From: Candidatus Omnitrophota bacterium
Lineage (GTDB): Bacteria; Omnitrophota; Gorgyraeia; Aquiviventales; Aquiviventaceae
NCBI GenBank assembly: GCA_016206565.1
Contig: JACQRG010000041.1
Coordinates: 1 to 27,631 of the forward strand
Direction of reading: 5' to 3'
Length of the DNA: 27,631 nt
This document shows positions 14,538-21,023 of the stretch, in pieces. A program made the position numbers and the translations under genes. The notes under the pieces were generated by a model. It did not search any database, was not told where the DNA came from, and was given only the letters and a program-made list of their open reading frames with translations. Position 1 is the stretch's first letter. Every line of letters begins with the position of its first letter.

Positions 14538-14595
14538 GCTCAAGGTTCGAGGCTCGAGGCAATTGCCTAGAGCCTTGAACCTCCAACCTCGAACC
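14537..14595. repeat. Heptamer repeat locus 7, near-perfect palindrome between transketolase and ispE
   Basis: Eight 7-bp units in unbroken register from 14537 (for example GGTTCGA, GGCTCGA, ACCTCGA). Positions 14544-14581 form a 38-base palindrome in which 17 of 19 pairs match, centred on AATT. It fills nearly all of the 63-bp gap and leaves no Shine-Dalgarno before the ispE ATG. There is no T-tract, so it is not a standard terminator. Confidence 0.85.
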
Positions 14596-14600
14596 GTGCG

Positions 14601-15464
14601 ATGCTTCGCTTGCTCGCCCCTGCGAAAATCAACCTCTACCTGCGCGTGCTGGGCAAGCGGCCGGACGGCTACCATGAGATCGAGACGCTCTTTGAGCGTG
14701 TAGACCTGGCCGATGAGCTGACCTTCGAGCCGGGCGAGGGCCTGACGCTGACCTGCGATGATCCCGCGCTCTCCTGCGGGGAGGAGAACCTCATCCTGCG
14801 CGCCGCCCGGCGGCTGCAGCAGCACGCCGGCGCCTCACCGGGGGCGCGCGTCCATCTGACCAAGCGCATCCCGGTGGCGGCCGGCTTAGGCGGCGGCTCC
14901 TCGGATGCGGCCGCAGCGCTGCAAGGGCTCAACGCGCTCTGGCAGCTGGGGCTTAGCGACGAGCTGCTGGCCCGCCTGGGAGCCGAGCTCGGGTCGGACG
15001 TGCCGTTCTTCCTGCAGCCCGCCCCGTTTGCCATCGGGCGGGGGCGGGGGGAGCGGTGCGAACCGGCGCCGGTCCGGACCGCTTTGTGCCACGTGCTGGT
15101 GTGCCCGCCGGAGCAGCTCTCCACGAAAGACGTCTACGAGGGAGCGCGATTCAACTTGACAGCGTCGAAGCCCTCCATTACCATGCTTCTGCACGCCTTA
15201 TCCAACGGCTCGCTCGGCGAGCTCGCGGCAGGGTTGTGGAACGACCTTGAACCTGAAGCGATCCGGCGTTGCCCTCGTATTGCCTTGATTCAGAATCGGT
15301 TACGCTCGTTTGACTGCCTGGGGGTTCGCGTCTCCGGAAGCGGTCCGTCCCTCCATGTGCTCTGCCGAGATCTGGCTCACGCGCAGTCCCTCGCTGGGCA
15401 AGTGCGGACGGCCTTGTCGCCGCTGAACGGAACGCGAGTGGAAGTCGTTCGGACAGCATCATGA
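14601..15464 (+). CDS. ispE: 4-diphosphocytidyl-2-C-methyl-D-erythritol kinase
   Basis: IspE phosphorylates CDP-ME in the MEP pathway to isoprenoids, including undecaprenyl phosphate for cell-wall synthesis. It is a GHMP kinase: PAKINLYLRV with Lys9, the ATP loop GLGGGSSDA at residues 95-103, the SDVPFFL segment with the catalytic Asp, and the C-terminal VSGSGPS motif near residue 245. Length 287 aa is normal. ATG 14601 follows the repeat palindrome directly and has no clear ribosome site. Placement before tRNA-Gln and a prs-rplY-pth block matches an order seen in several Gram-negative lineages. From about 15150 on, the codon use is less GC-biased than in the first half. Confidence 0.96.
   Translation: MLRLLAPAKINLYLRVLGKRPDGYHEIETLFERVDLADELTFEPGEGLTLTCDDPALSCGEENLILRAARRLQQHAGASPGARVHLTKRIPVAAGLGGGSSDAAAALQGLNALWQLGLSDELLARLGAELGSDVPFFLQPAPFAIGRGRGERCEPAPVRTALCHVLVCPPEQLSTKDVYEGARFNLTASKPSITMLLHALSNGSLGELAAGLWNDLEPEAIRRCPRIALIQNRLRSFDCLGVRVSGSGPSLHVLCRDLAHAQSLAGQVRTALSPLNGTRVEVVRTAS
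15156..15184 (+). promoter_or_regulatory. Candidate internal promoter within ispE
   Basis: TTGACA (15156-15161), a 17-base spacer and TACCAT (15179-15184). It lies inside ispE about 320 bases upstream of tRNA-Gln and could drive the tRNA and glmU-prs separately. It may be a chance match, although the DNA here is less GC-rich than its surroundings. Confidence 0.35.
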
Positions 15465-15512
15465 TGTCACGCGGGAACGACCCTGGATCGCAACGCAACG
15501 TGCTGCTGCTAT

Positions 15513-15583
15513 TGGGGAGTAGTGTAATGGTAGCACAAGAGCCTTTGGAGCTCTCGGTCCAGGTTCGACTCCTGGCTCCCCAG
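15513..15583 (+). tRNA. tRNA-Gln (anticodon TTG)
   Basis: A full cloverleaf can be drawn. The acceptor stem is TGGGGAG with CTCCCCA and discriminator G73; the D arm is GTG...CAC; the anticodon stem is AGAGC/GCTCT with loop CTTTGGA, giving anticodon TTG; the T arm is CCAGG/CCTGG with loop TTCGACT. The weak U1-A72 pair and G73 are known identity elements of tRNA-Gln, which supports the assignment. The 3' CCA is not encoded and must be added by the CCA enzyme. The gene sits between ispE and glmU and is probably cut from the same transcript. A 9-bp hairpin overlapping its 3' end is annotated separately. Confidence 0.96.
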
Positions 15584-15596
15584 TTTTCTGGGGAGC
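15575..15596. repeat. Perfect 9-bp hairpin overlapping the 3' end of tRNA-Gln
   Basis: GCTCCCCAG (15575-15583, the tRNA 3' acceptor strand and G73) is followed by TTTT and CTGGGGAGC (15588-15596), its perfect complement. The right arm also resembles the tRNA's own 5' strand. There is no U-tract after it, so it does not look like a terminator. Confidence 0.75.
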
Positions 15597-15626
15597 AACG
15601 CGGCATCTGAACACGGCAGGGGAGGC

Positions 15627-17105
15627 ATGGCGACCGTACAAGCAATCATTCTAGCGGCAGGGGCGGGCACGCGCATGAAGTCGGAGCGGCCGAAGGTGCT
15701 CCACCGGCTGTGCGGCCGCCCGATGATCGCGTACGCGATTGACCTGGCGGCGGCGGCCGGTGTGAAGCAGCCGGTCCTCGTGATCGGCCACGGCGAGGAG
15801 CAGGTGCGCCCGCTGCTGCCCAAAGAGGCCAAGGTGGTCGTGCAGGGCAAGGCGCTGGGCACCGGCGACGCGGTGCGCCTGGCCAAGAAGTCGCTCGGCG
15901 CGACCGGCGACGTCCTCATCCTCTATGCGGACACCCCGCTGGTGCGCCGCACGACCATCCACAAGATGATCGAGTCGCACTTCAAGACCGGCGCCACCTG
16001 CACGCTGCTCACCGCCCACCTGGCCGACCCCAGCGGCTACGGCCGCATCCAGCGCAACGAGGCCGGGCAGCTCACCGGCGTCGTGGAGGAGGCGGACGCC
16101 AATGCGGCGCAGCGCGCCATCCGCGAGGTCAACATCGGCCCGCTCGTGTGCAAGATCCCAGCACTCACCCAGGCGCTGGCGCAGCTTAAGCCCAGCGGTG
16201 CGACGAAGGAGTTCTACCTCACGCAGCTCATCAGCCAGATCGGGCAGCAGGAGGGGGCGAAGCTCCAGGCCGCGCGCGCCGAGGAAGCGGCCGAGGCGCT
16301 GGGGGTGAACTCGCAGACCGAGCTAGCACGAGCCATCAGCGTCATCCGCCAGCGCATCATCGAGACCCACCTCCATAACGGCGTCATGATCGAAGATCCG
16401 CAGACCACGGTGATTGATTACGGTGTGGCGATCGGCCACGACACCGTGATCCGCCCGCACACGGTCATCGAGACCGGCGTGAGCATCGGCCGGCGCTGCG
16501 CCATCGGCCCCTTCGCGAGGCTGCGCAGCGGGGTGACGCTGGGAGACGACGTGCGCGTCGGCAATTTTGCGGAGCTCGTCCGCACCAAGGTGGGCGCGCG
16601 GGTGCGCATCAACCACGTCAGCTACCTGGGCGATGCCACGATCGAAGACGACGTGAACATCGGCGCCGGCACCATCACGGCCAACTACGACGGCACGGCC
16701 AAGCACCCCACGCACATCGGCAAGGGGGCCTTCATCGGCTCGGACACCGTGTTGATCGCGCCGGTGAAAGTCGGCGCCGGGGCGGTGACCGGCGCCGGCA
16801 GCGTGGTGCCCAAGGACCACGACGTGCCGGCCAAGGGCGTGGTCATCGGCGTGCCGGCCCGCCCGCTCAACGGCCGCTCCGCCGTGGACGGCGCCAAGCC
16901 GGGGAAAGCCGCGCCGCAGCCTTCAGCGCGCCGAGCCCTCGCCGTGGCCGCCAAGGCGCGGCCCGCGCCGAAGCGGCTCAAGAAGGCGGCCAAGCCTGCG
17001 GCCCGCCGCCGGCCGGCCGCCAAACCGAAGAAGCGTCCCGCGCCGAAGCGCCGCGCATCCCGCGCGTCGCGGCCTCGGCCGCGCAAGGCAGCCAAGCGCC
17101 GGTAA
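15627..17105 (+). CDS. glmU: Bifunctional N-acetylglucosamine-1-phosphate uridyltransferase / glucosamine-1-phosphate acetyltransferase with basic tail
   Basis: GlmU makes UDP-GlcNAc, the precursor of both peptidoglycan and lipid A. The N-terminal uridyltransferase shows IILAAGAGTRMKSERPKVLH (from residue 6), QGKALGTGDAV, the YADTPLV motif and the EVNIGPLVCK segment. The C-terminal left-handed beta helix (about residues 250-410) has catalytic His330 in NHVSYLGDA and the NIGAGTITANYDG motif. The catalytic enzyme ends near residue 415. Beyond it is a 77-residue tail (416-492) with 30 Lys/Arg, almost no acidic residues and otherwise mainly Ala and Pro, resembling histone H1-like tails. Bacterial GlmU is usually about 450-460 aa. 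AGGGGAGG precedes ATG 15627, and the stop is 3 bp from prs. Confidence 0.95.
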   Translation: MATVQAIILAAGAGTRMKSERPKVLHRLCGRPMIAYAIDLAAAAGVKQPVLVIGHGEEQVRPLLPKEAKVVVQGKALGTGDAVRLAKKSLGATGDVLILYADTPLVRRTTIHKMIESHFKTGATCTLLTAHLADPSGYGRIQRNEAGQLTGVVEEADANAAQRAIREVNIGPLVCKIPALTQALAQLKPSGATKEFYLTQLISQIGQQEGAKLQAARAEEAAEALGVNSQTELARAISVIRQRIIETHLHNGVMIEDPQTTVIDYGVAIGHDTVIRPHTVIETGVSIGRRCAIGPFARLRSGVTLGDDVRVGNFAELVRTKVGARVRINHVSYLGDATIEDDVNIGAGTITANYDGTAKHPTHIGKGAFIGSDTVLIAPVKVGAGAVTGAGSVVPKDHDVPAKGVVIGVPARPLNGRSAVDGAKPGKAAPQPSARRALAVAAKARPAPKRLKKAAKPAARRRPAAKPKKRPAPKRRASRASRPRPRKAAKRR

Positions 17106-17108
17106 GCC

Positions 17109-18083
17109 ATGGCCTCGCCCAGCCCCCGCCGCCTGTCCGCCGAACTGGCCCTCGTCGCCGGCAACGCCAACCCGGCGCTGGCGCGCGAGATCGGCCGGGC
17201 GCTGAAGGTGCCGCTGTCCGACTCGCTGGTGGGGCGCTTCAGCGAGGGCGAGATCCGCGTGAAGATGAACGAGAACGTCCGCGGCAAGGACGTGTTCGTC
17301 ATCCAGCCCACCTGCCCGCCGGTCAACGACAACCTCATGGAACTGCTCATCATGATTGACGCCCTCAAGCGCGCCTCGGCGCGGCGCATCACGGCGGTGG
17401 TGCCCTACTACGGCTACGCGCGGCAGGACCGCAAGGACCAGCCGCGGGTGCCCATCACGGCGAAGCTCGTGGCCAACCTCATCACCACGGCCGGGGCGGA
17501 TCGGGTGCTGACCATGGACCTGCACGCCGGGCAAATCCAGGGGTTCTTCGACATCCCGCTGGACCACCTCTACGCCATCACGGTCTTCGAGCAGTACTTC
17601 CGGCTCAAGCGCGTCAAGGGGCTCGTCGTGGTCTCGCCGGATGTGGGCGGCATCAAGATGGCCCGGGGCTACGCGAAGCGCCTACGGGCCGGCCTGGCCA
17701 TCGTGGACAAGCGCCGCGATTCCCCGGAGGACACCGAGGTCATGCACATCCTCGGCGAGGTCCAGGGCCGGTCATGCCTGCTGGTGGACGACCTCATCGC
17801 GACCGGCAGCTCGCTGGTGGAGGCCGCCGCCGCCCTGAAGCGCGCGGGCGCGGCCGACGTGTACGCCTGCGTGACGCACCCCATCCTCTCCGGGCCGGCG
17901 CGGGAGCGCATCGCGTCCTCGCCGCTGAAGGAGCTGGTGGTCACGAACACCATCCCGCTGACCAAGGCACGAGCGCATCCGCGCATCAAGGTGCTGTCGG
18001 TGGCCGCCCTGCTGGCGGAGGCCATCCGGCGCATCCACTACGAACAGTCCATCAGCTCGCTGTTTGACGGGCTGACCGGCTAA
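17109..18083 (+). CDS. prs: Ribose-phosphate pyrophosphokinase (PRPP synthase, class I)
   Basis: Prs transfers pyrophosphate from ATP to ribose-5-phosphate to form PRPP, used in this window by PurF and HisG. Family signatures are LVAGNANPALA, GRFSEGEIRVKMNENVRG, the flexible loop region YYGYARQDRKD, DLHAGQIQGFFD starting at Asp137, and the PRPP-binding VDDLIATGSSL at residues 226-236. Length 324 aa is typical of allosteric class I enzymes. The start codon is three bases after the glmU stop without an obvious ribosome site, so translation is probably coupled. The glmU-prs-ctc/rplY-pth order is widely conserved. Confidence 0.97.
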   Translation: MASPSPRRLSAELALVAGNANPALAREIGRALKVPLSDSLVGRFSEGEIRVKMNENVRGKDVFVIQPTCPPVNDNLMELLIMIDALKRASARRITAVVPYYGYARQDRKDQPRVPITAKLVANLITTAGADRVLTMDLHAGQIQGFFDIPLDHLYAITVFEQYFRLKRVKGLVVVSPDVGGIKMARGYAKRLRAGLAIVDKRRDSPEDTEVMHILGEVQGRSCLLVDDLIATGSSLVEAAAALKRAGAADVYACVTHPILSGPARERIASSPLKELVVTNTIPLTKARAHPRIKVLSVAALLAEAIRRIHYEQSISSLFDGLTG

Positions 18084-18104
18084 CCACCCGAGGGCGCACA
18101 CCAG

Positions 18105-18923
18105 ATGGCGAAACCCAAATCTCCGGCCGCCGGGCAGCAGCTGACCGTGCAGCGGCGCACCGCGATCGGCACCCGCCCGACGCGGCGGTTGCGCGCCGGC
18201 GCCCAGATTCCCGGCGTGGTCTACGGCCATCAGATGGAGCCGCTGGCCATTGCCGTGGACCTGGCCGCGCTGGGCAAGCTCCTGCACTCGAAAACCGGCG
18301 AGCACTCCCTGGTGACGCTGCGGCTCGAAGACCCGCCTACGCCGCCGGAGGCGGCTTCGGCGCGGCAGAGCCCCAAGCCGTGGGAGCGCCCGGCGCTGGT
18401 CAAGGCGGTGCAGCACGACCCGGTGGACGGCCACGTGGTGCACGTTGATTTCCAGGCCATCACGCTGACCGAGCGCATCCGCGTCAAGATTCCGGTCGCG
18501 CTCACCGGCGAGCCGGTCGGCGTCAAGCAGGAAGGCGGGGTCCTGGAGCAGTTCCTGCGCGAGCTCGAGGTGGAATGTCTGCCCACCGAGATCCCGGCCG
18601 GGATCGAGTATGACGTCAGCGCCCTGAAGATCGGCGACACGGTCCATGTCAAGGACTTGCCAGCACCCCCCCAGGCTAAGGTGCTCGCCGAGGCGGCGGG
18701 CGTGGTGGCCTCCGTGAAGGCGCCGAAGGTCGAGAAGCCTGAGGAAGCCGCGGCCGCCCCGGCCGAGCCCGAGGTGATCCGCGAGAAGAAGCCGGAAGCC
18801 GAGGAAGCCGCGGCCGAAGAGGCGCCGAAGAAAGAGAAGGCCGAGGCCCGCCCCGGCGCGAGCGAAGGTCGGGCCGGGGCCCCGGCGCCGAAGGCGGACG
18901 AGAAGCGCAAGGCCGGCGCGTGA
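18105..18923 (+). CDS. rplY: 50S ribosomal protein L25/general stress protein Ctc
   Basis: L25/Ctc binds 5S rRNA in the large subunit. The N-terminal L25 domain includes the IPGVVYGH loop (about residues 36-43) and the LVKAVQHDPVDGHVVHVDFQ motif. The C-terminal TL5/Ctc beta domain contains VKIPVALTGEPVGVKQEGGVLE and ends near residue 204 (VASVKAPK). The last 65 or so residues are a low-complexity Ala/Glu/Lys/Pro tail, a feature common in long Ctc proteins but long here (272 aa in total). An insertion of about 15 residues rich in Pro/Ala sits around residue 80, before the conserved KAVQHDP strand. The stop overlaps the pth GTG start by four bases. Confidence 0.93.
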   Translation: MAKPKSPAAGQQLTVQRRTAIGTRPTRRLRAGAQIPGVVYGHQMEPLAIAVDLAALGKLLHSKTGEHSLVTLRLEDPPTPPEAASARQSPKPWERPALVKAVQHDPVDGHVVHVDFQAITLTERIRVKIPVALTGEPVGVKQEGGVLEQFLRELEVECLPTEIPAGIEYDVSALKIGDTVHVKDLPAPPQAKVLAEAAGVVASVKAPKVEKPEEAAAAPAEPEVIREKKPEAEEAAAEEAPKKEKAEARPGASEGRAGAPAPKADEKRKAGA

Positions 18924-19507
18924 AAACGATCGTGGGATTGGGCAATCCGGGGATGACCTATCGGGACACCCGGCACAACGTAGGGTTCATGGTCGTCCAG
19001 CGGTTGGCGCAGGCGCAGCGCGTTGCGTTAAGCGAGAGCCTCGCCCACCCGTCGCACCAGCGGCCGGCGGCGGTCGCGGGCCGGTATCAGGAAGGCGGCG
19101 TCTCGGTACGGCTGGCCATGCCGCTGACGATGATGAACGAATCCGGGGACGCGCTGGCCGCGCTGGGCGAGCCGGCGGGCGAGTTGCTGGTGGTGTGCGA
19201 CGACGTCAACCTCCCGCTGGGCGCGCTGCGGCTGCGCGCGCAGGGCGGCGCCGGCGGCCATCACGGCTTGGCGTCCTGCCTGCAGGCGCTGGGCACGGAG
19301 CAGGTGGCGCGGCTGCGCATCGGCGTGGGTGTGGCCCCGCTGCCGCGCGAGCTGCATGACTTTGTCTTGTCGCCGTTTCGGCCGGAGGAACGCGGGATCA
19401 TGGACCAGGCGCTGACACAGGCTGTGGAGGCCTGCCGCGCTTGGGCGAAGGACGGGCTGGAGCAGGCGATGAATCGGTTCAACCTGGGGCAGGGACATGA
19501 CGACTAA
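18920..19507 (+). CDS. pth: Peptidyl-tRNA hydrolase
   Basis: Pth recycles peptidyl-tRNA released from stalled ribosomes. The N-terminus KTIVGLGNPG (Asn9) and the catalytic His19 in DTRHNVGF are present, as are PLTMMNESGDAL and the catalytic-aspartate motif CDDVNLPLG (Asp94/Asp95). The motif usually written GGHGGHNGL reads GGAGGHHGL here, so the Asn corresponding to E. coli Asn114 is replaced by His115. The other catalytic residues are intact and length (195 aa) is normal. The start is GTG 18920 within a GTGA overlap with rplY. The end overlaps rpsF by 11 bases. Confidence 0.95.
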   Translation: MKTIVGLGNPGMTYRDTRHNVGFMVVQRLAQAQRVALSESLAHPSHQRPAAVAGRYQEGGVSVRLAMPLTMMNESGDALAALGEPAGELLVVCDDVNLPLGALRLRAQGGAGGHHGLASCLQALGTEQVARLRIGVGVAPLPRELHDFVLSPFRPEERGIMDQALTQAVEACRAWAKDGLEQAMNRFNLGQGHDD

Positions 19508-19856
19508 GCACGGCATCTATGAAGCGCTTTTCATCCTTCGCTCCGCCGGCACGGAGCAGGAGCTTTCGCGCTCGGCCGCGCAGCTGGAAGAGCCCATCAA
19601 GCGCCTCGGGGGGCGCATTGACACCTCCCAGAGCATGGGCCGGCGCCGGCTGGCGTTTCGCATCTCCAAGCAGGCGGAGGGCCACTACCATCTCATGCGC
19701 TTCTCCGCGCCGACGGATCAGCTGCGGGAGCTGGAACGGCTCTTCCGGTTGAATGACGGCATCGTGCGCTTCATGATCCTCAACGCCGAGGAGCTGCCCG
19801 CGCCGGCGGCCGCCTCGCCGGAGCCGGCGGCCGCGCCCGCCCGGGGGAGGAACTAG
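19497..19856 (+). CDS. rpsF: 30S ribosomal protein S6
   Basis: The sequence YEALFILRS followed by IKRLGGRI, then GRRRLAFRISKQAEGHYHLMRFSAP and LFRLNDGIVRFMILN, is the complete beta-alpha-beta fold of S6, which pairs with S18 on the 30S platform. The last 20 or so residues are Ala/Pro-rich, a common low-complexity tail. ATG 19497 overlaps the end of pth by 11 bases and has GGGGCAGGGAC immediately upstream. It heads the classic rpsF-ssb-rpsR-rplI-dnaB cluster. S6 in other bacteria can bind its own leader RNA, but the leader here lies inside pth and I see no clear S6:S18 motif. Confidence 0.95.
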   Translation: MTTKHGIYEALFILRSAGTEQELSRSAAQLEEPIKRLGGRIDTSQSMGRRRLAFRISKQAEGHYHLMRFSAPTDQLRELERLFRLNDGIVRFMILNAEELPAPAAASPEPAAAPARGRN

Positions 19857-19858
19857 CC

Positions 19859-20305
19859 ATGGTGAGCCTCAATCGCGTGCTGCTCATCGGCAATCTGACG
19901 AAGGACCCGGAGCTGCGCTACACGCCCAGCGGTACCCCGGTGGCCAACCTGCGGCTGGCGGTCAACTCGATGTTCAAGGACCAGAGCGGCCAGCGCAAGG
20001 AAGAGACGTGCTACGTCACCATCGTGGTGTGGAGCAAGCAGGCGGAGCTGTGCCAGCAGTACTTGAAGAAGGGGCGCTCCGTCTTCGTGGAGGGCCGGCT
20101 GCTCTACCGCAGCTGGGAGGCCGAGGGCAAGACCCGCTCGACCATGGAAGTGCGGGCCGACCGGGTGCAGTTCCTGGGCCCGCCCAGCGGGGCAGGATCC
20201 CGCGCGCCGGCGCAGTCAACGGAGCAGCAGCCGGCACCTGAGGAGGAGCGCGGCGCGGCGCAAGCCGTCTCGGAGGCCGGGACGGACGCCGACGTGCCGT
20301 TCTAG
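19859..20305 (+). CDS. ssb: Single-stranded DNA-binding protein
   Basis: The OB fold runs over about residues 1-105 with NRVLLIGNLTKDPELRYTPSG, VANLRLAVN, the ETCYVTIVVWSKQAELCQQYLKKGR block and VFVEGRLLYRSW. A disordered Glu/Ala/Pro linker leads to the acidic tip DADVPF, the equivalent of the usual DDIPF that recruits replication and repair partners. Length 148 aa is normal. A good ribosome site, GGGGAGGA, lies just upstream of ATG 19859. Ssb protects single-stranded DNA at forks and here lies with dnaB, its functional neighbour at the replisome. Confidence 0.96.
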   Translation: MVSLNRVLLIGNLTKDPELRYTPSGTPVANLRLAVNSMFKDQSGQRKEETCYVTIVVWSKQAELCQQYLKKGRSVFVEGRLLYRSWEAEGKTRSTMEVRADRVQFLGPPSGAGSRAPAQSTEQQPAPEEERGAAQAVSEAGTDADVPF

Positions 20306-20316
20306 AGCGAGGGACC

Positions 20317-20541
20317 ATGTTTCAGCGACGCGTGTTTACGAGAAAAGTCTGCCGCTTCTGCACCGACAAGGTCGAGCGCATTGACTATAAGGACCTCGAG
20401 CGCATCGGCCGCTACGTGTCGGAGCGGGGCAAGATCCTGCCCTCGCGGCTGACCGGGACCTGTGCTCGGCACCAGCGGGTGCTCTCGCGCGCCATCAAGC
20501 GCGCGCGGTTCATGGCGCTGCTGCCCTACGTATCCGTGTAA
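20317..20541 (+). CDS. rpsR: 30S ribosomal protein S18
   Basis: The 74 residues contain the S18 core with YKDLERIGRYVSERGKILPSR, then TGTCARHQR and the basic IKRARFMALLPYV end. Cys12, Cys15, a third Cys in TGTCARHQR and its neighbouring His form a complete zinc-site pattern, so this is the zinc-containing (C+) type of S18. S18 pairs with S6 encoded two genes upstream. The start ATG 20317 is preceded by GAGGGACC. Confidence 0.96.
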   Translation: MFQRRVFTRKVCRFCTDKVERIDYKDLERIGRYVSERGKILPSRLTGTCARHQRVLSRAIKRARFMALLPYVSV

Positions 20542-20561
20542 TCACTCCGGAGGAGCGCGAG

Positions 20562-21005
20562 ATGGACATCGTCCTCTTAAAGGACGTGGAGCGCTTAGGC
20601 GAGGCAGGGGCGGTCGTCAAGGTCAAGGAGGGGTACGCCCGCAATTACCTCCTGCCAACCGGCCTGGCGGTACCCGCGACGCCCGAGCAGCTTGAGCGCC
20701 TGGAGACCGCGAAGCGGCACCAGCAGGCGCACGCCGACCGGCTCAAGGCCCAGGCCCTGAGCGTGAAGCAGAAGATTGAAGCCCGCTCCATCACGCTGCG
20801 GCTGAACCTCGGCGAGGACGGCAAGCCGTTCGGCTCGATCACCGCGCACGACGTCCTGGAGGCGCTGCGCACCGACGGCCTGGCGCTGGAGAAGCACGCC
20901 CTGCAGCTGGAGCAGCCGATCAAGGCGCTCGGCATCTATGAGATTCCGGTGCGGCTCCACGCCGAGGTCTCGGCCGTCGCCAAAGTGTGGGTCGTCAAAG
21001 AGTAA
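20562..21005 (+). CDS. rplI: 50S ribosomal protein L9
   Basis: The N-terminal domain MDIVLLKDVERLGEAG, VKVKEGYARNYLLPTGLA is the L9 signature. It leads into the long connecting helix (about residues 45-75) and the C-terminal RNA-binding domain containing GKPFGSIT and the terminal VRLHAEVSAVAKVWVV strand. Length 147 aa is normal. A ribosome site GGAGGAGCG precedes ATG 20562. L9 binds 23S rRNA domain V and helps keep the reading frame. Confidence 0.97.
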   Translation: MDIVLLKDVERLGEAGAVVKVKEGYARNYLLPTGLAVPATPEQLERLETAKRHQQAHADRLKAQALSVKQKIEARSITLRLNLGEDGKPFGSITAHDVLEALRTDGLALEKHALQLEQPIKALGIYEIPVRLHAEVSAVAKVWVVKE

Positions 21006-21023
21006 CCGTTGGGCGCCGCCGTC

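Noticed and set aside
14544..14581. Rho-independent terminator between transketolase and ispE
   Set aside because: The palindrome is followed by CTCCAACC rather than a T-run, and its sequence is explained by the heptamer family.
15575..15596. Intrinsic terminator after tRNA-Gln, or an integrase attachment site
   Set aside because: The hairpin has its T-run in the loop and no U-tract after it, and there is no integrase gene nor a longer direct repeat of the tRNA end in the window.
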